From assembly GCF_049933045.1 (NCBI RefSeq), contig NZ_CP187926.1, positions 372,001-436,000 on the forward strand: a DNA stretch of 64,000 nt. The letters are read 5' to 3'. A program made the position numbers and the translations under genes. Shown here piece by piece: positions 1-8,544 of this stretch (positions are counted from its first letter, which is position 1; every line of letters begins with the position of its first letter). This DNA comes from Pseudocolwellia sp049933045 (GTDB lineage Bacteria > Pseudomonadota > Gammaproteobacteria > Enterobacterales > Alteromonadaceae). The notes under the pieces are model-generated. The model made no database searches. It saw only the letters and a list, made by a program, of their open reading frames with translations, and was not told the origin of the DNA.

Positions 1-115
1 TCTTTAACTAAAGCCTTCTTCTGTTTTTTAGATAAACACATTCAGTTATATCCTTTCCTTTTGAATCATTTATAATTAACCCTAATCACTAAACTACAGA
101 TAAATAATGGTTTTT

Positions 116-1129
116 ATGGGTCCTATAATGTTAGATGTGCTTGGCACGTCGTTAACCGCAGAAGATAAAGAATTATTAGAACATCCATTAGTGGGTGGCC
201 TTATTTTATTTACCCGAAACTTTGAGTCGGTTGAGCAATTATCGGATTTAAATCTTCAAATACGCAAAGCCGCAGGTAAAGATATTCTTATTGCTGTTGA
301 TCATGAAGGTGGCAGGGTACAAAGATTTCGCGACGGTTTCAGTATTATTCCTGCTATGGGCTCTTTGCTTACAAAAACACAACACGACTTTAATTTGGCT
401 AAAGAGTTAGCTCAGCATTGTGGTTATGTAATGTCTACTGAAGTACAAGCCTGTAATATCGATATTAGCTTTGCACCTGTTTTAGATGTGAATGGTATTA
501 GCGAAGTGATTGGTGATAGAGCTTTTGACTCGCAACCTGAACCCATTATTCATCTTGCCAATGCTTTCATTGATGGCATGCATTTGGCTGGAATGAAAGC
601 GACAGGTAAGCATTTCCCAGGCCACGGAAGTGTTCAAGCTGATTCTCATATTGCGCTGCCTATTGATCCTCGCGGAAATTCAGAAATTGAATCTTTCGAT
701 CTTTTACCTTTTAAACACTTAATTAAAGCCAATAAAATTGATGCTTTAATGCCAGCACATATTATATTTCCAGAAATTGATAGTGAATCAGTTGGCTTTT
801 CTTCTTATTGGCTACAAGACATATTACGTAAACAGCTCGGTTTTGATGGTGTTATTTTTAGTGATGACTTATCAATGGAAGGAGCCTCTTGCGTAGGCGG
901 CTATGTTGAACGAGCTGAAGCCGCGCAACAAGCAGGTTGTGACATGTTGTTATTATGTAATAACAGGGACGGTTGTATTAGTGTTATTGATAAAGCCAAT
1001 ATTGAAATTAATAAACTCAGCAACCAACGTATTGAACGCTTACTTAAAAATAGCCAAACAAGCTTTAGTCAGTTAAAGCAAAATATAAAATGGCAAGAGT
1101 CACGTAAGTTTATTGAAAAATACAGCTAA
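116..1129 (+). CDS. nagZ: Beta-N-acetylhexosaminidase NagZ
   Basis: Cytosolic glycoside hydrolase family 3 enzyme that removes N-acetylglucosamine from anhydro-muropeptides during peptidoglycan recycling. The protein opens with MGPIMLD, as E. coli NagZ does (MGPVMLD), so I place the start at 116; an in-frame ATG nine bases upstream (107) is possible, and neither has a convincing ribosome site. Visible motifs are VDHEGGRVQRF near residue 61, KHFPGHG at 165-171 followed by the mobile loop histidine (about H178), and FSDDLSM near 248-254 carrying the aspartate nucleophile. At 337 aa it has the normal family length and looks intact. A separate permease gene follows 38 bases downstream in the same direction. 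Function is from family knowledge; the motifs are seen. Confidence 0.95.
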   Translation: MGPIMLDVLGTSLTAEDKELLEHPLVGGLILFTRNFESVEQLSDLNLQIRKAAGKDILIAVDHEGGRVQRFRDGFSIIPAMGSLLTKTQHDFNLAKELAQHCGYVMSTEVQACNIDISFAPVLDVNGISEVIGDRAFDSQPEPIIHLANAFIDGMHLAGMKATGKHFPGHGSVQADSHIALPIDPRGNSEIESFDLLPFKHLIKANKIDALMPAHIIFPEIDSESVGFSSYWLQDILRKQLGFDGVIFSDDLSMEGASCVGGYVERAEAAQQAGCDMLLLCNNRDGCISVIDKANIEINKLSNQRIERLLKNSQTSFSQLKQNIKWQESRKFIEKYS

Positions 1130-1167
1130 GCTATAAATAGTCCTTAAAAATAAACCTAGGTAGTTTT

Positions 1168-2556
1168 ATGTTATCTAAACGATCTTTTCTTTGGTTAGCA
1201 CCGCTTTTAAGTTTCTGTTTTTATTATGTGCTTAGTCTTTCTGACTTAGCGTATATACCTGCTATTGCGGCAGCAATAACTATGCTTACCGTTATATGGT
1301 GGGTAACTGAAGCTATTCCTATCCCCGCAACTTCACTTGTTCCTTTTGCTTTGTTTCCATTATTTGGTGTTATTGATCATAAAGTTGCAGCGTTATCTTT
1401 AGGTAGTCACGTCATTCTATTATTAATGGGTGCATTTATGCTGTCTAAAGCAATAGAAAAAAGTGGCGCTCATGAACGTTTAGCTATGTATATGTTAAGA
1501 CTGGTGGGTGTTTCAAGTGGTAAGCGTTTAGTTTTTGGCTTTATGTTTGCTACTGCATTTTTGAGTATGTGGATATCAAATACAGCCACTACCTTGATCA
1601 TGTTACCGATGGCGCTCGCTATTCTAAAGCATGTTGATAATGCCTCATTAAAAGTTGCTTTAATATTAGGTATTGCCTATTCAGCTAGTGTTGGTGGAGT
1701 GGGAACGCCTATTGGAACACCACCCAATGTGATTTTTATGGGGATATATGAAGAGCAAACAGGACTAGAGTTTAGCTTCTTTTCTTGGATGAAAATAGGC
1801 ATACCTGTTGTTGTAGTATCTATTCCTTTGATCGGGTTATGGCTAACTCGAAATGTAAAATTAGAAAGTAATATCTCGCTACCTGAAATAGGGGCGTGGC
1901 GCACTGAAGAAAAACGCACATTAATCGTATTTGGTATAACTGCGCTTTTATGGATAACGCGTTTAGAGCCTTTTGGAGGCTGGAGTGAGTGGCTAAACAT
2001 AACCACAATAGGTGATAGCAGTATAGCCTTATGTGCTGTTGTTTTTATGTTCTTAATACCTAATGGTAAAGAGAAAAATGGCAAAAAAGAGCATTTATTA
2101 GATTGGGAAACGGCTGTTAGTATTCCTTGGGGCATGTTGCTTTTATTTGCTGGTGGTATTGCTCTGGCTAAAGGTTTTTCAGCTTCGGGACTGAGCCTTA
2201 TTATGAGTGATTGGCTGACATCGTTTGCCGCTTTACCGCCTATTTTAATGATTTTAAGTATATGTTTAGTGGTTACTTACTTAACTGAAATAACCAGTAA
2301 TACAGCAACGGCAACCTTGTTAATGCCTATTTTGGCTATCACTGCGATTTCCTCTGGATTAAATCCTGAGGTGTTAATGATACCTGCTGCTATTTGTGCA
2401 AGTTGTGCCTTTATGTTGCCTGTAGCGACAGCGCCTAATGCTATTGCTTACGGTACAGGTGAGATAACCATAGGCGATATGGTAAAAGAGGGCGCAGTAT
2501 TGAGCTTTGTCGTTTCTTGTGTCGCTGGTGTGATTTGTTATTTCATGCTGATGTAG
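1168..2556 (+). CDS. SLC13/DASS-family sodium:dicarboxylate symporter-like permease
   Basis: Inner-membrane protein of 462 aa with about a dozen hydrophobic segments. It carries the two SNT signatures of the divalent anion:Na+ symporter (DASS) family: ISNTATT near residue 136 and ITSNTATATLLMP near 377, plus the GTPPN motif (GVGTPIGTPPNVIFMG) near 179. These motifs bind sodium and the carboxylate substrate in characterised relatives. Substrate is probably a C4-dicarboxylate or similar anion, but the sequence does not fix it. It follows nagZ by 38 bases and could be cotranscribed; a hairpin that can terminate both strands closes the gene before the convergent dsbB. Confidence 0.88.
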   Translation: MLSKRSFLWLAPLLSFCFYYVLSLSDLAYIPAIAAAITMLTVIWWVTEAIPIPATSLVPFALFPLFGVIDHKVAALSLGSHVILLLMGAFMLSKAIEKSGAHERLAMYMLRLVGVSSGKRLVFGFMFATAFLSMWISNTATTLIMLPMALAILKHVDNASLKVALILGIAYSASVGGVGTPIGTPPNVIFMGIYEEQTGLEFSFFSWMKIGIPVVVVSIPLIGLWLTRNVKLESNISLPEIGAWRTEEKRTLIVFGITALLWITRLEPFGGWSEWLNITTIGDSSIALCAVVFMFLIPNGKEKNGKKEHLLDWETAVSIPWGMLLLFAGGIALAKGFSASGLSLIMSDWLTSFAALPPILMILSICLVVTYLTEITSNTATATLLMPILAITAISSGLNPEVLMIPAAICASCAFMLPVATAPNAIAYGTGEITIGDMVKEGAVLSFVVSCVAGVICYFMLM

Positions 2557-2598
2557 GCTGTTATAAAGGCAAGCTAGAGACTAAAGAGATAAACAGTT

Positions 2599-2638
2599 AA
2601 AAAGATGAATAAACCGAATAAGGTTATTCATCTTTTTT
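2599..2638. terminator. Bidirectional terminator between SLC13 gene and dsbB
   Basis: AAAAAGATGAATAA pairs with TTATTCATCTTTTTT around a short loop. A-tract and T-tract on opposite sides let it serve the + strand permease gene and the convergent dsbB. Confidence 0.75.
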
Positions 2639-2662
2639 ATTGAGGTCACTACGATTTACAGA

Positions 2663-3181
2663 TTAGATTGTTTTATCTTTGATTAAACGTATGGTTAATA
2701 AGAACGCCAAAATCGCGCTATAAACAGCAAATACAGCAATCATTACTTGCGGCATACTAAAGCCTACAAACTGCCAGTTAATATCACCACAATCACCATT
2801 AGCTTCAAACAAGGATGGTAACCATTCGTGCAAAGGTGCCCATTGTGGAAAGTTAGGTACAATTTCACATACATACATAAATGAAAGAGTCGATGTTTGC
2901 ATATCAACATGTTCAATGGCTATTAACATTCCCCATATAGAACTCGTACCCCAAAGAATATAGGCTAATAAGCGCGTTATAAGTAAACTCTTACCTAGAT
3001 AACCCACTACAGCAGCAAAGAATACTCCCCAAAGCGCAGTACGTTGATAAATACACATAATGCACGGATTCAATCCCATAGCATATTGAAAATACAATGC
3101 GACTATTTCTAATCCTAGAGCACTTAATGCTAATACTAACCAAGCGCGAGAATTAGTCGCTAAATTACTTATAAACTTCAC
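2663..3181 (-). CDS. dsbB: Disulfide bond formation protein DsbB
   Basis: Inner-membrane quinone reductase that reoxidises DsbA. The 172-aa protein has four predicted membrane segments and both periplasmic cysteine pairs: C40-x-x-C43 (CIMC, before IYQR) and C105/C131 in the second loop. Length matches E. coli DsbB. It lies downstream of nhaB in the same direction, the order known from E. coli (fadR divergent, nhaB, dsbB), but here about 330 bases containing a repeat element and an nhaB terminator separate them, so dsbB probably has its own promoter. Confidence 0.95.
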   Translation of the reverse strand: MKFISNLATNSRAWLVLALSALGLEIVALYFQYAMGLNPCIMCIYQRTALWGVFFAAVVGYLGKSLLITRLLAYILWGTSSIWGMLIAIEHVDMQTSTLSFMYVCEIVPNFPQWAPLHEWLPSLFEANGDCGDINWQFVGFSMPQVMIAVFAVYSAILAFLLTIRLIKDKTI

Positions 3182-3221
3182 AGAATAACCTTTTTAATTT
3201 TTCAAAAACTTTATATTAAAT

Positions 3222-3452
3222 AACCTAAAAACTGGATAAGCAATTATGCCTAATATTGTTATTTAACCGTCTACCTGCGTTAATTTTATTACTAATAGCC
3301 AGCTATTAGTACATAAAATTGTCTTGTTATACGGACTAAATCTCAGAATTAGGAGAAAAGTAAATGCTATTTTCTTAGCGGGACTTTATCGTCTTACCTT
3401 TTAAGTTTTATGAATCAATAGATTACATAATTCATTACCCAGAGTTCAGGTT
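3222..3452. repeat. MITE-like element, copy A of the AACCTGAACTC-end family
   Basis: About 231 bp between dsbB and nhaB. The right end reads CCAGAGTTCAGGTT and the left end is a decayed inverse (AACCTAAAAACTGG). A near-palindrome CTAATAGCCAGCTATTAG sits at 3292-3309. The left third matches, in opposite orientation, the right end of the copy at 62826-63102 (shared stretch GGATAAGCA...CCTAATATTGT). No ORF inside. This accounts for the 334-base gap. Confidence 0.75.
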
Positions 3453-3460
3453 AAATAAAG

Positions 3461-3484
3461 AAAAAGCGCCACAAAAGGCGCTTT
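3461..3484 (-). terminator. nhaB terminator
   Basis: AAAGCGCC pairs with GGCGCTTT around ACAAAA. On the minus strand the hairpin is followed by a T-tract, about 30 bases past the nhaB stop. Confidence 0.8.
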
Positions 3485-3515
3485 AAATTGTGTAAAACTA
3501 TATTTTTAATACATC

Positions 3516-5108
3516 TTAGTGCGCTGCAGGTGCGGCGCCATGAGATGTTGATTCTGAATGATGAGTTATTATACCTGACTCATACATCTCAGCTGTTTTA
3601 TCAGCTAAGTGACCAGATGATATAGCGATCAAACCTACAATCGTTAACACTATGGTATACGGTAAAGCCATAATAACCATTCTGCCGTAAGACAAACGTA
3701 CTAACGGAGCAATTGCTGAAGTAAGTAAGAATAAGAACGCAGCTTGACCATTAGGCGTTGCAACACTTGGTAAGTTCGTACCTGTGTTAATTGCTACTGC
3801 TAATAAATCAAATTGGTCACGAGTTATTTGACCCGCCGATAATGCTTTTTGAATTTCGGTAATATAAACCGTTCCTACAAATACATTATCACTTACCATT
3901 GAAAGCAAACCATTAGCCAGATAGAACATAACTAGCTGCATATTTCCTTCATAAGTTAGTACCCAAGTGATCACTGGTGTAAATAACTGTTGATCAATAA
4001 TTACGGCTACAACAGCAAAGAACACAGCAAGTAATGCGGTAAAAGGTAAAGCTTCTTCAAAAGCGTGACCAATTTGATGCTCTTCAGTAATACCTGTAAA
4101 TGTTGTTGCTAAGATAATAACCGTAAGACCTATTAAACCTACAGGCGCTAAATGAAGGGCTAAACCAATAATTAACCAAACGGCAATTACACCTTGCATA
4201 ACAAGTTTAATGTTGTCGCTTTTAGTACGTTTTTCAGTTTCTGCAACGTCATAATCATTAAGGATTTGGCGTACATTAGTTGGTAAAACAACACCGTAAC
4301 CAAAGACTTTAAATTTTTCTAAAGCGACACACGTTAGCATGCCTGCAATAAATACAGGGATAGTTACAGGTGACATACGAATAGCAAATTCTACAAATTC
4401 CCAACCCGCTTGTTGACCAATAATTAAGTTTTGAGGTTCGCCTACAATAGTACAAACACCGCCTAAAGCAGTACCTACACCAGCATGCATTAATAAGTTA
4501 CGTAAATAACCACGAAACTGTTCTAGATCTGTTCGGCTAAGATCAGGTAATTGATTATCTTCATTGTGATCGTGTGATTGATTTGAGTCTTTACCTGAAG
4601 CAACCTTGTGGTATACCGAGTAAAAGCCTATCGCCACACTGATAATTACAGCAATAACAGTAAGTGCGTCTAAGAATGCAGATAAAAAAGCACCAGAGAA
4701 ACAGAATAAAAATGAGACCATAACTTTGGAGGTAACTTTAGTGACTATTTTTGTGAATAAAAATAGCAGTAAGTTCTTCATAAAGTAGATACCAGCAACC
4801 ATAAATATTAGAAGTAGTATTACTTCAAAATTTACAATCATTTCATGCATTACTTGATTAGGTGATGTCATTCCTATCGCTACTGCTTCAATAGCTAATA
4901 AACCACCCGGTTGTAAGGGATAACATTTTAATGCCATAGCGAGAGTGAAAATAAACTCGATAACTAATGCCCAGCCCGCGGTATATGGGTCTACAAGAAA
5001 AAATAATATAGGGTTTATAACTAGAAAAGAAACAATTGCGAGTTTATACCACTCAGGAGAGTTTCCTAGAAAGTTTTTATAAAATGCAGCCATAGACGAT
5101 TGTTGCAT
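3516..5108 (-). CDS. nhaB: Na+/H+ antiporter NhaB
   Basis: Inner-membrane antiporter of 530 aa that exports sodium in exchange for protons; E. coli NhaB is 513 aa. The N-terminus (NFLGNSPEWYK...NPILFF), the YPLQPGGLLA segment and the FLDALTVIAVIISV helix are typical of NhaB. A charged, histidine-rich cytoplasmic loop lies near residue 175, and the C-terminus ends in a His/Ala-rich tail (HHSESTSHGAAPAAH). It is divergent from fadR, as in E. coli. It belongs to the window's sodium theme together with oadGAB. The start sits before MQQSSMAAFYK; an internal Met six codons later is possible. Confidence 0.95.
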   Translation of the reverse strand: MQQSSMAAFYKNFLGNSPEWYKLAIVSFLVINPILFFLVDPYTAGWALVIEFIFTLAMALKCYPLQPGGLLAIEAVAIGMTSPNQVMHEMIVNFEVILLLIFMVAGIYFMKNLLLFLFTKIVTKVTSKVMVSFLFCFSGAFLSAFLDALTVIAVIISVAIGFYSVYHKVASGKDSNQSHDHNEDNQLPDLSRTDLEQFRGYLRNLLMHAGVGTALGGVCTIVGEPQNLIIGQQAGWEFVEFAIRMSPVTIPVFIAGMLTCVALEKFKVFGYGVVLPTNVRQILNDYDVAETEKRTKSDNIKLVMQGVIAVWLIIGLALHLAPVGLIGLTVIILATTFTGITEEHQIGHAFEEALPFTALLAVFFAVVAVIIDQQLFTPVITWVLTYEGNMQLVMFYLANGLLSMVSDNVFVGTVYITEIQKALSAGQITRDQFDLLAVAINTGTNLPSVATPNGQAAFLFLLTSAIAPLVRLSYGRMVIMALPYTIVLTIVGLIAISSGHLADKTAEMYESGIITHHSESTSHGAAPAAH

Positions 5109-5342
5109 AGTGGACCTTTTTGAAGTTAAGTTGAATTAAGTTTACTGATTCTTAATTTTATTATTATTAATACGTACATTAATATCGTACATTATTGATA
5201 AAAATACCAATAGTTATATTAGTTTAAGCGGTAAACTATCGCTTGTAAATAATCATTGCAGCTGATTATAGCGGCTTGTACCAATTAGATGTTCTGGTAC
5301 AATCACTACTATAAATAACAAAAATCAAGTAAATGGATACTT

Positions 5343-6053
5343 ATGGTTATTAAAGCACATAGTCCGGCAGGGTTTGCAGAACAATATATTGTAGAATCTA
5401 TATGGAATGGTGGTTTTCCTCCCGGCTCTATTTTACCAGCAGAACGTGAGCTATCTGAACTTATTGGCGTTACTCGTACAACACTGCGTGAAGTTCTACA
5501 GCGTTTAGCGAGAGATGGCTGGTTAACTATTCAACATGGCAAACCGACTAAAGTAAATAATTTTTGGGAAACCTCTAGCTTAAATATATTAGAAACCTTA
5601 GCGCAATTAGACCAAGAAGGTATTCCTGACTTAGTTGATAATTTATTGTCTGCTCGTACTAATATCAGCGCTATATACACTCGTGGTGCCTTAAAAAACA
5701 ATCCTGAACAGGTTATTAATATTTTAAGTGAATATAAAGATATTGCTGATGAAGGTGATGCTTTTGCTGAATTTGATTATAAAATTCATAAAGCGCTTGT
5801 TGTAGCATCTGGAAACTCAATCTACTTATTAATCTTAAATGGCTTTAGTGGTTTGTATTCACGTTTGGGTGGTTTGTATTTTTCTCATCCGAAAGGGCGT
5901 GAAATTTCAAGAAACTATTATGAAGCCTTGATCGACCTAGCTCAAACAGGCAAGTTTGACGAAGCTGTTTTTGTTACGCGAGATTATGGTATTGAATCAG
6001 GTAGACTTTGGTTAGAGCTTAAAGATCAGATGCTTAAAGAGTTAGCTTTGTAG
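5343..6053 (+). CDS. fadR: Fatty acid metabolism regulator FadR
   Basis: GntR-family transcription factor of 236 aa. The N-terminal winged helix-turn-helix is clear (PPGSILPAERELSELIGVTRTTLREVLQRLARDGWLTIQHGKPTKV, residues about 27-72), followed by the helical acyl-CoA-binding domain characteristic of FadR. In relatives it represses beta-oxidation genes, activates unsaturated fatty acid synthesis and is released by long-chain acyl-CoA. Length matches E. coli FadR (239 aa). It is transcribed divergently from nhaB across a 234-base region. I see only a CTGGT half of a FadR-type operator upstream (around 5294), not a convincing site. Confidence 0.95.
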   Translation: MVIKAHSPAGFAEQYIVESIWNGGFPPGSILPAERELSELIGVTRTTLREVLQRLARDGWLTIQHGKPTKVNNFWETSSLNILETLAQLDQEGIPDLVDNLLSARTNISAIYTRGALKNNPEQVINILSEYKDIADEGDAFAEFDYKIHKALVVASGNSIYLLILNGFSGLYSRLGGLYFSHPKGREISRNYYEALIDLAQTGKFDEAVFVTRDYGIESGRLWLELKDQMLKELAL

Positions 6054-6095
6054 GTTTACTGTTTATTTCATTTTTGTAAATGAGAATATATTTTT

Positions 6096-6126
6096 AAAAG
6101 GTAGCAATTATTGCTGCCTTTTTTCG
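6096..6126 (+). terminator. fadR terminator
   Basis: AAAGGTAGCAA pairs with TTGCTGCCTTT around TTA, followed by a T-tract. Confidence 0.8.
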
Positions 6127-6185
6127 TTTTTGAGCTTTCTTTATTTTGTCTTTTCTAAACAGAGGGGCAGTATAATAAGAGACAT

Positions 6186-6224
6186 AAAAAAGTAGGTTGA
6201 GGAATATAGTCTGAACCTACTTTT
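6186..6224 (-). terminator. Terminator of the M13 peptidase gene
   Basis: AAAAGTAGGTT (6188-6198) pairs with AACCTACTTTT (6214-6224); on the minus strand it ends in a T-tract. A second, smaller hairpin (GAGCTTAT / ATAAGCTC, 6239-6262) lies between it and the stop codon. Confidence 0.65.
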
Positions 6225-6268
6225 GTGTTTCCTAGCTTGAGCTTATATAAAAAGATAAGCTCAGTTTA

Positions 6269-8341
6269 CTACCAAATTTTAACTCTGTTTTCAGGCGCGA
6301 TATACATTTTATCGCCTGCTTTAACATCAAATGCTTTATAAAATTCAGGCATATTAGATAAAGAACCTAATGCTCTAAACTCACCTGGAGAATGAGGGTC
6401 AGTAGCGACTCTATTTCTCATTGATTTCTCAACAATTTTTGAGCGCCAAATTTGAGCGTAACCCATGAAGAAACGTTGATCACCTGTTAAGCCATCAATT
6501 ACAGGAGCTTTCTTACCATTCAATGAAGCTTTATAAGCTTTGTAAGCGATAGTCACACCAGATAAATCACCAATGTTTTCGCCTAATGTTAATTCACCAT
6601 TTACGTTTAAATCATCAAATACTGCATAGTTGCTGTATTGACTTACTAGGTTATCAGAACGCTCTTTAAAGGCTTTTAAGTCAGTTTCAGTCCACCAGTT
6701 TCTTAAATTACCTTTGTCATCATATTTGCTACCTTGGTCATCAAAACCATGACCCATTTCATGACCAATTACAGCGCCAATGCCACCATAGTTTACCGCG
6801 TCATCAGCAGCCATATTGAAGAAAGGAGCTTGTAAAATAGCTGCAGGGAATACAATTTCATTTACCGTAGGGTTGTAATAAGCATTAACGGTTTGAGGTG
6901 TCATTCCCCATTCCCATGTTCTAATAGGTCCACCAAGTTTACTTATTTCTTTTTTATGACTAATTTCACCAGAGCGAATAATATTTCCAACAACATCATC
7001 TGCTTTGATGTTTAATGCTGAATAGTCTTCCCATTTGTCTGGGTAACCAATTTTAGGTGTAAAAGCAGCAAGTTTCACATGAGCTGATTTTTTAGTATCC
7101 TCAGACATCCACTCAAGTTCATCAATACTTGCACCGTATGCGCCTCTTAGATTTTCAACCAATTGACTCATTCTTGATTTAGCTTCTGGAGCAAAATGCT
7201 TGGCAACATAAACTTTACCAATAACTTCACCTAAGTTTGAGTTAACAACAAATACGCCTCTTTTCCATTGTGGGCGTTGTTCTTCACGACCGTTTAACTG
7301 TTTTGAAAAGAAGTCAAAGTCTTCATTATCTAAGTCAGCTGTTAAATAAGAGGCAAAACGGTTTAATGTGTGGAAAGTTAAATAGGTTTGCCAATCGGCT
7401 ACTGATGTTTCAGTGAATACATCACCAAAGGCTGCAACATAATCAGGTTGGTTAACAATTAAGTCTTTCTGTTGAGATACGCCAAGTGCTTCTAGGTAAG
7501 TTGCCCAATCAAATTTATTGGTTACCGATTTTGGTAAATCTGATACAGCAAACTTGTTATAACGTTTTTCGCTGTCTCTTGATTCAACACGTGTCCAATG
7601 ATGTTTTGCTAACTTTGTTTCTAAAGACATAATGCTTTTAGCCGCTGCTTTAGCATTTGGAAGCCCAGCTAATTCAAACATTTTTTCAATATGCGCTAAG
7701 TAACCTTGACGTAATGCTACAAAACGTTCTTCTTCATTAAAGTAGTAATCTTGATCAGGTAAACCTAAACCACTTTGCCAAATGTGTGTGGCGTAGTTGC
7801 TAGAGTCTTTAGCATCAACACTGATGTAAAATGAAAACGGTGTATTAATACCTGCTGCTTGATATTCACCAAAGAACTTAGCAAGATCTTTTTTACTTTT
7901 CAGCTTATTAATATCGTTCATTATTGGCAGAAGAGGAGAGATACCCGCAGCATTTCTCGTTTCCATATCCATAAATGATTTAAATAAATCACCTACTTTT
8001 TGTTCATCACTACCAGCAATAAGATTTTTCTGTTTTGCTAAGTCTTCAATAATGGCTTTAACGCTATTATCGGCATCATCACGTAAGTCGTAAAAAGAAC
8101 CTATCGCAGTTTTATCACCTGGGATTTCTGATCTTTTAAGCCAGCCACCGTTAACATATTGATAAAAGTTGTCTTGTGGTCGAACTGAATTATCGATGTT
8201 TGCTTTTGTAATACCAGACACCAGTAGAGATTGTTTAGCTGTTTGTACCGGTGTTTTTTCTGATAAAGCTTCAGGTGTTTGATTACAGGCTGATAGCAAT
8301 AAAACTGACGTGCACACTGCGCTCGTAATGAGTGTTTTCAT
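6269..8341 (-). CDS. M13-family zinc metallopeptidase lipoprotein (PepO-like)
   Basis: Neprilysin-type endopeptidase, probably anchored in the envelope. The 690-aa product starting at 8341 (MKTLITSAV...LLLSAC) has a lipoprotein signal with cysteine at residue 19; the reading frame stays open 56 codons upstream, but that extension is not signal-like. The M13 N-terminal domain begins around VRPQDNFYQYVNGGW (residue 53). Catalytic elements are NAYYNP near 486, zinc-binding HEMGH at 527-531, and GENIGDLSG near 587-595 with the third zinc ligand. The end, NRVKIW, matches the conserved hydrophobic C-terminus of the family. Likely degrades periplasmic or extracellular peptides; monocistronic. Confidence 0.92.
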   Translation of the reverse strand: MKTLITSAVCTSVLLLSACNQTPEALSEKTPVQTAKQSLLVSGITKANIDNSVRPQDNFYQYVNGGWLKRSEIPGDKTAIGSFYDLRDDADNSVKAIIEDLAKQKNLIAGSDEQKVGDLFKSFMDMETRNAAGISPLLPIMNDINKLKSKKDLAKFFGEYQAAGINTPFSFYISVDAKDSSNYATHIWQSGLGLPDQDYYFNEEERFVALRQGYLAHIEKMFELAGLPNAKAAAKSIMSLETKLAKHHWTRVESRDSEKRYNKFAVSDLPKSVTNKFDWATYLEALGVSQQKDLIVNQPDYVAAFGDVFTETSVADWQTYLTFHTLNRFASYLTADLDNEDFDFFSKQLNGREEQRPQWKRGVFVVNSNLGEVIGKVYVAKHFAPEAKSRMSQLVENLRGAYGASIDELEWMSEDTKKSAHVKLAAFTPKIGYPDKWEDYSALNIKADDVVGNIIRSGEISHKKEISKLGGPIRTWEWGMTPQTVNAYYNPTVNEIVFPAAILQAPFFNMAADDAVNYGGIGAVIGHEMGHGFDDQGSKYDDKGNLRNWWTETDLKAFKERSDNLVSQYSNYAVFDDLNVNGELTLGENIGDLSGVTIAYKAYKASLNGKKAPVIDGLTGDQRFFMGYAQIWRSKIVEKSMRNRVATDPHSPGEFRALGSLSNMPEFYKAFDVKAGDKMYIAPENRVKIW

Positions 8342-8495
8342 GAGTAAGTACTCTTTAATATTTGTTATGATTATGGGGATATAAAGCGAATTTTTATATT
8401 CATCGGCTAACACGTTTAGCGTTATTTTGATTAACACTAAACGAGGTAATAAATGAATGTTACTGAACGATAATAAATGGGAAAGGTTATAATTT

Positions 8496-8535
8496 CCATA
8501 ACATGACATATATACTTACATTTATCATGTTATGG
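8496..8535. other. Perfect 11-bp inverted repeat near the ThrE-like gene end
   Basis: CCATAACATGA (8496-8506) and TCATGTTATGG (8525-8535) are exact inverse complements separated by 18 bases. It lies 10 bases past the stop of the ThrE-like gene and upstream of the peptidase start. There is no strong T-tract, so it may be a weak terminator or an operator for the peptidase gene. Confidence 0.5.
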
Positions 8536-8544
8536 ATCAGGTAA

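Noticed and set aside
1677..2135. Minus-strand ORF of 152 codons within the SLC13 gene
   Set aside because: Mirror of a membrane-protein gene with conserved motifs; low-complexity translation without family features.
5288..5305. FadR-type operator upstream of fadR (CTGGT half-site)
   Set aside because: Only one half of the palindrome is present; the other half does not match, so it is not claimed.
6269..8509. Start of the M13 peptidase at 8509
   Set aside because: The extra 56 residues do not form a signal and would place the lipobox far inside; ATG 8341 is better.
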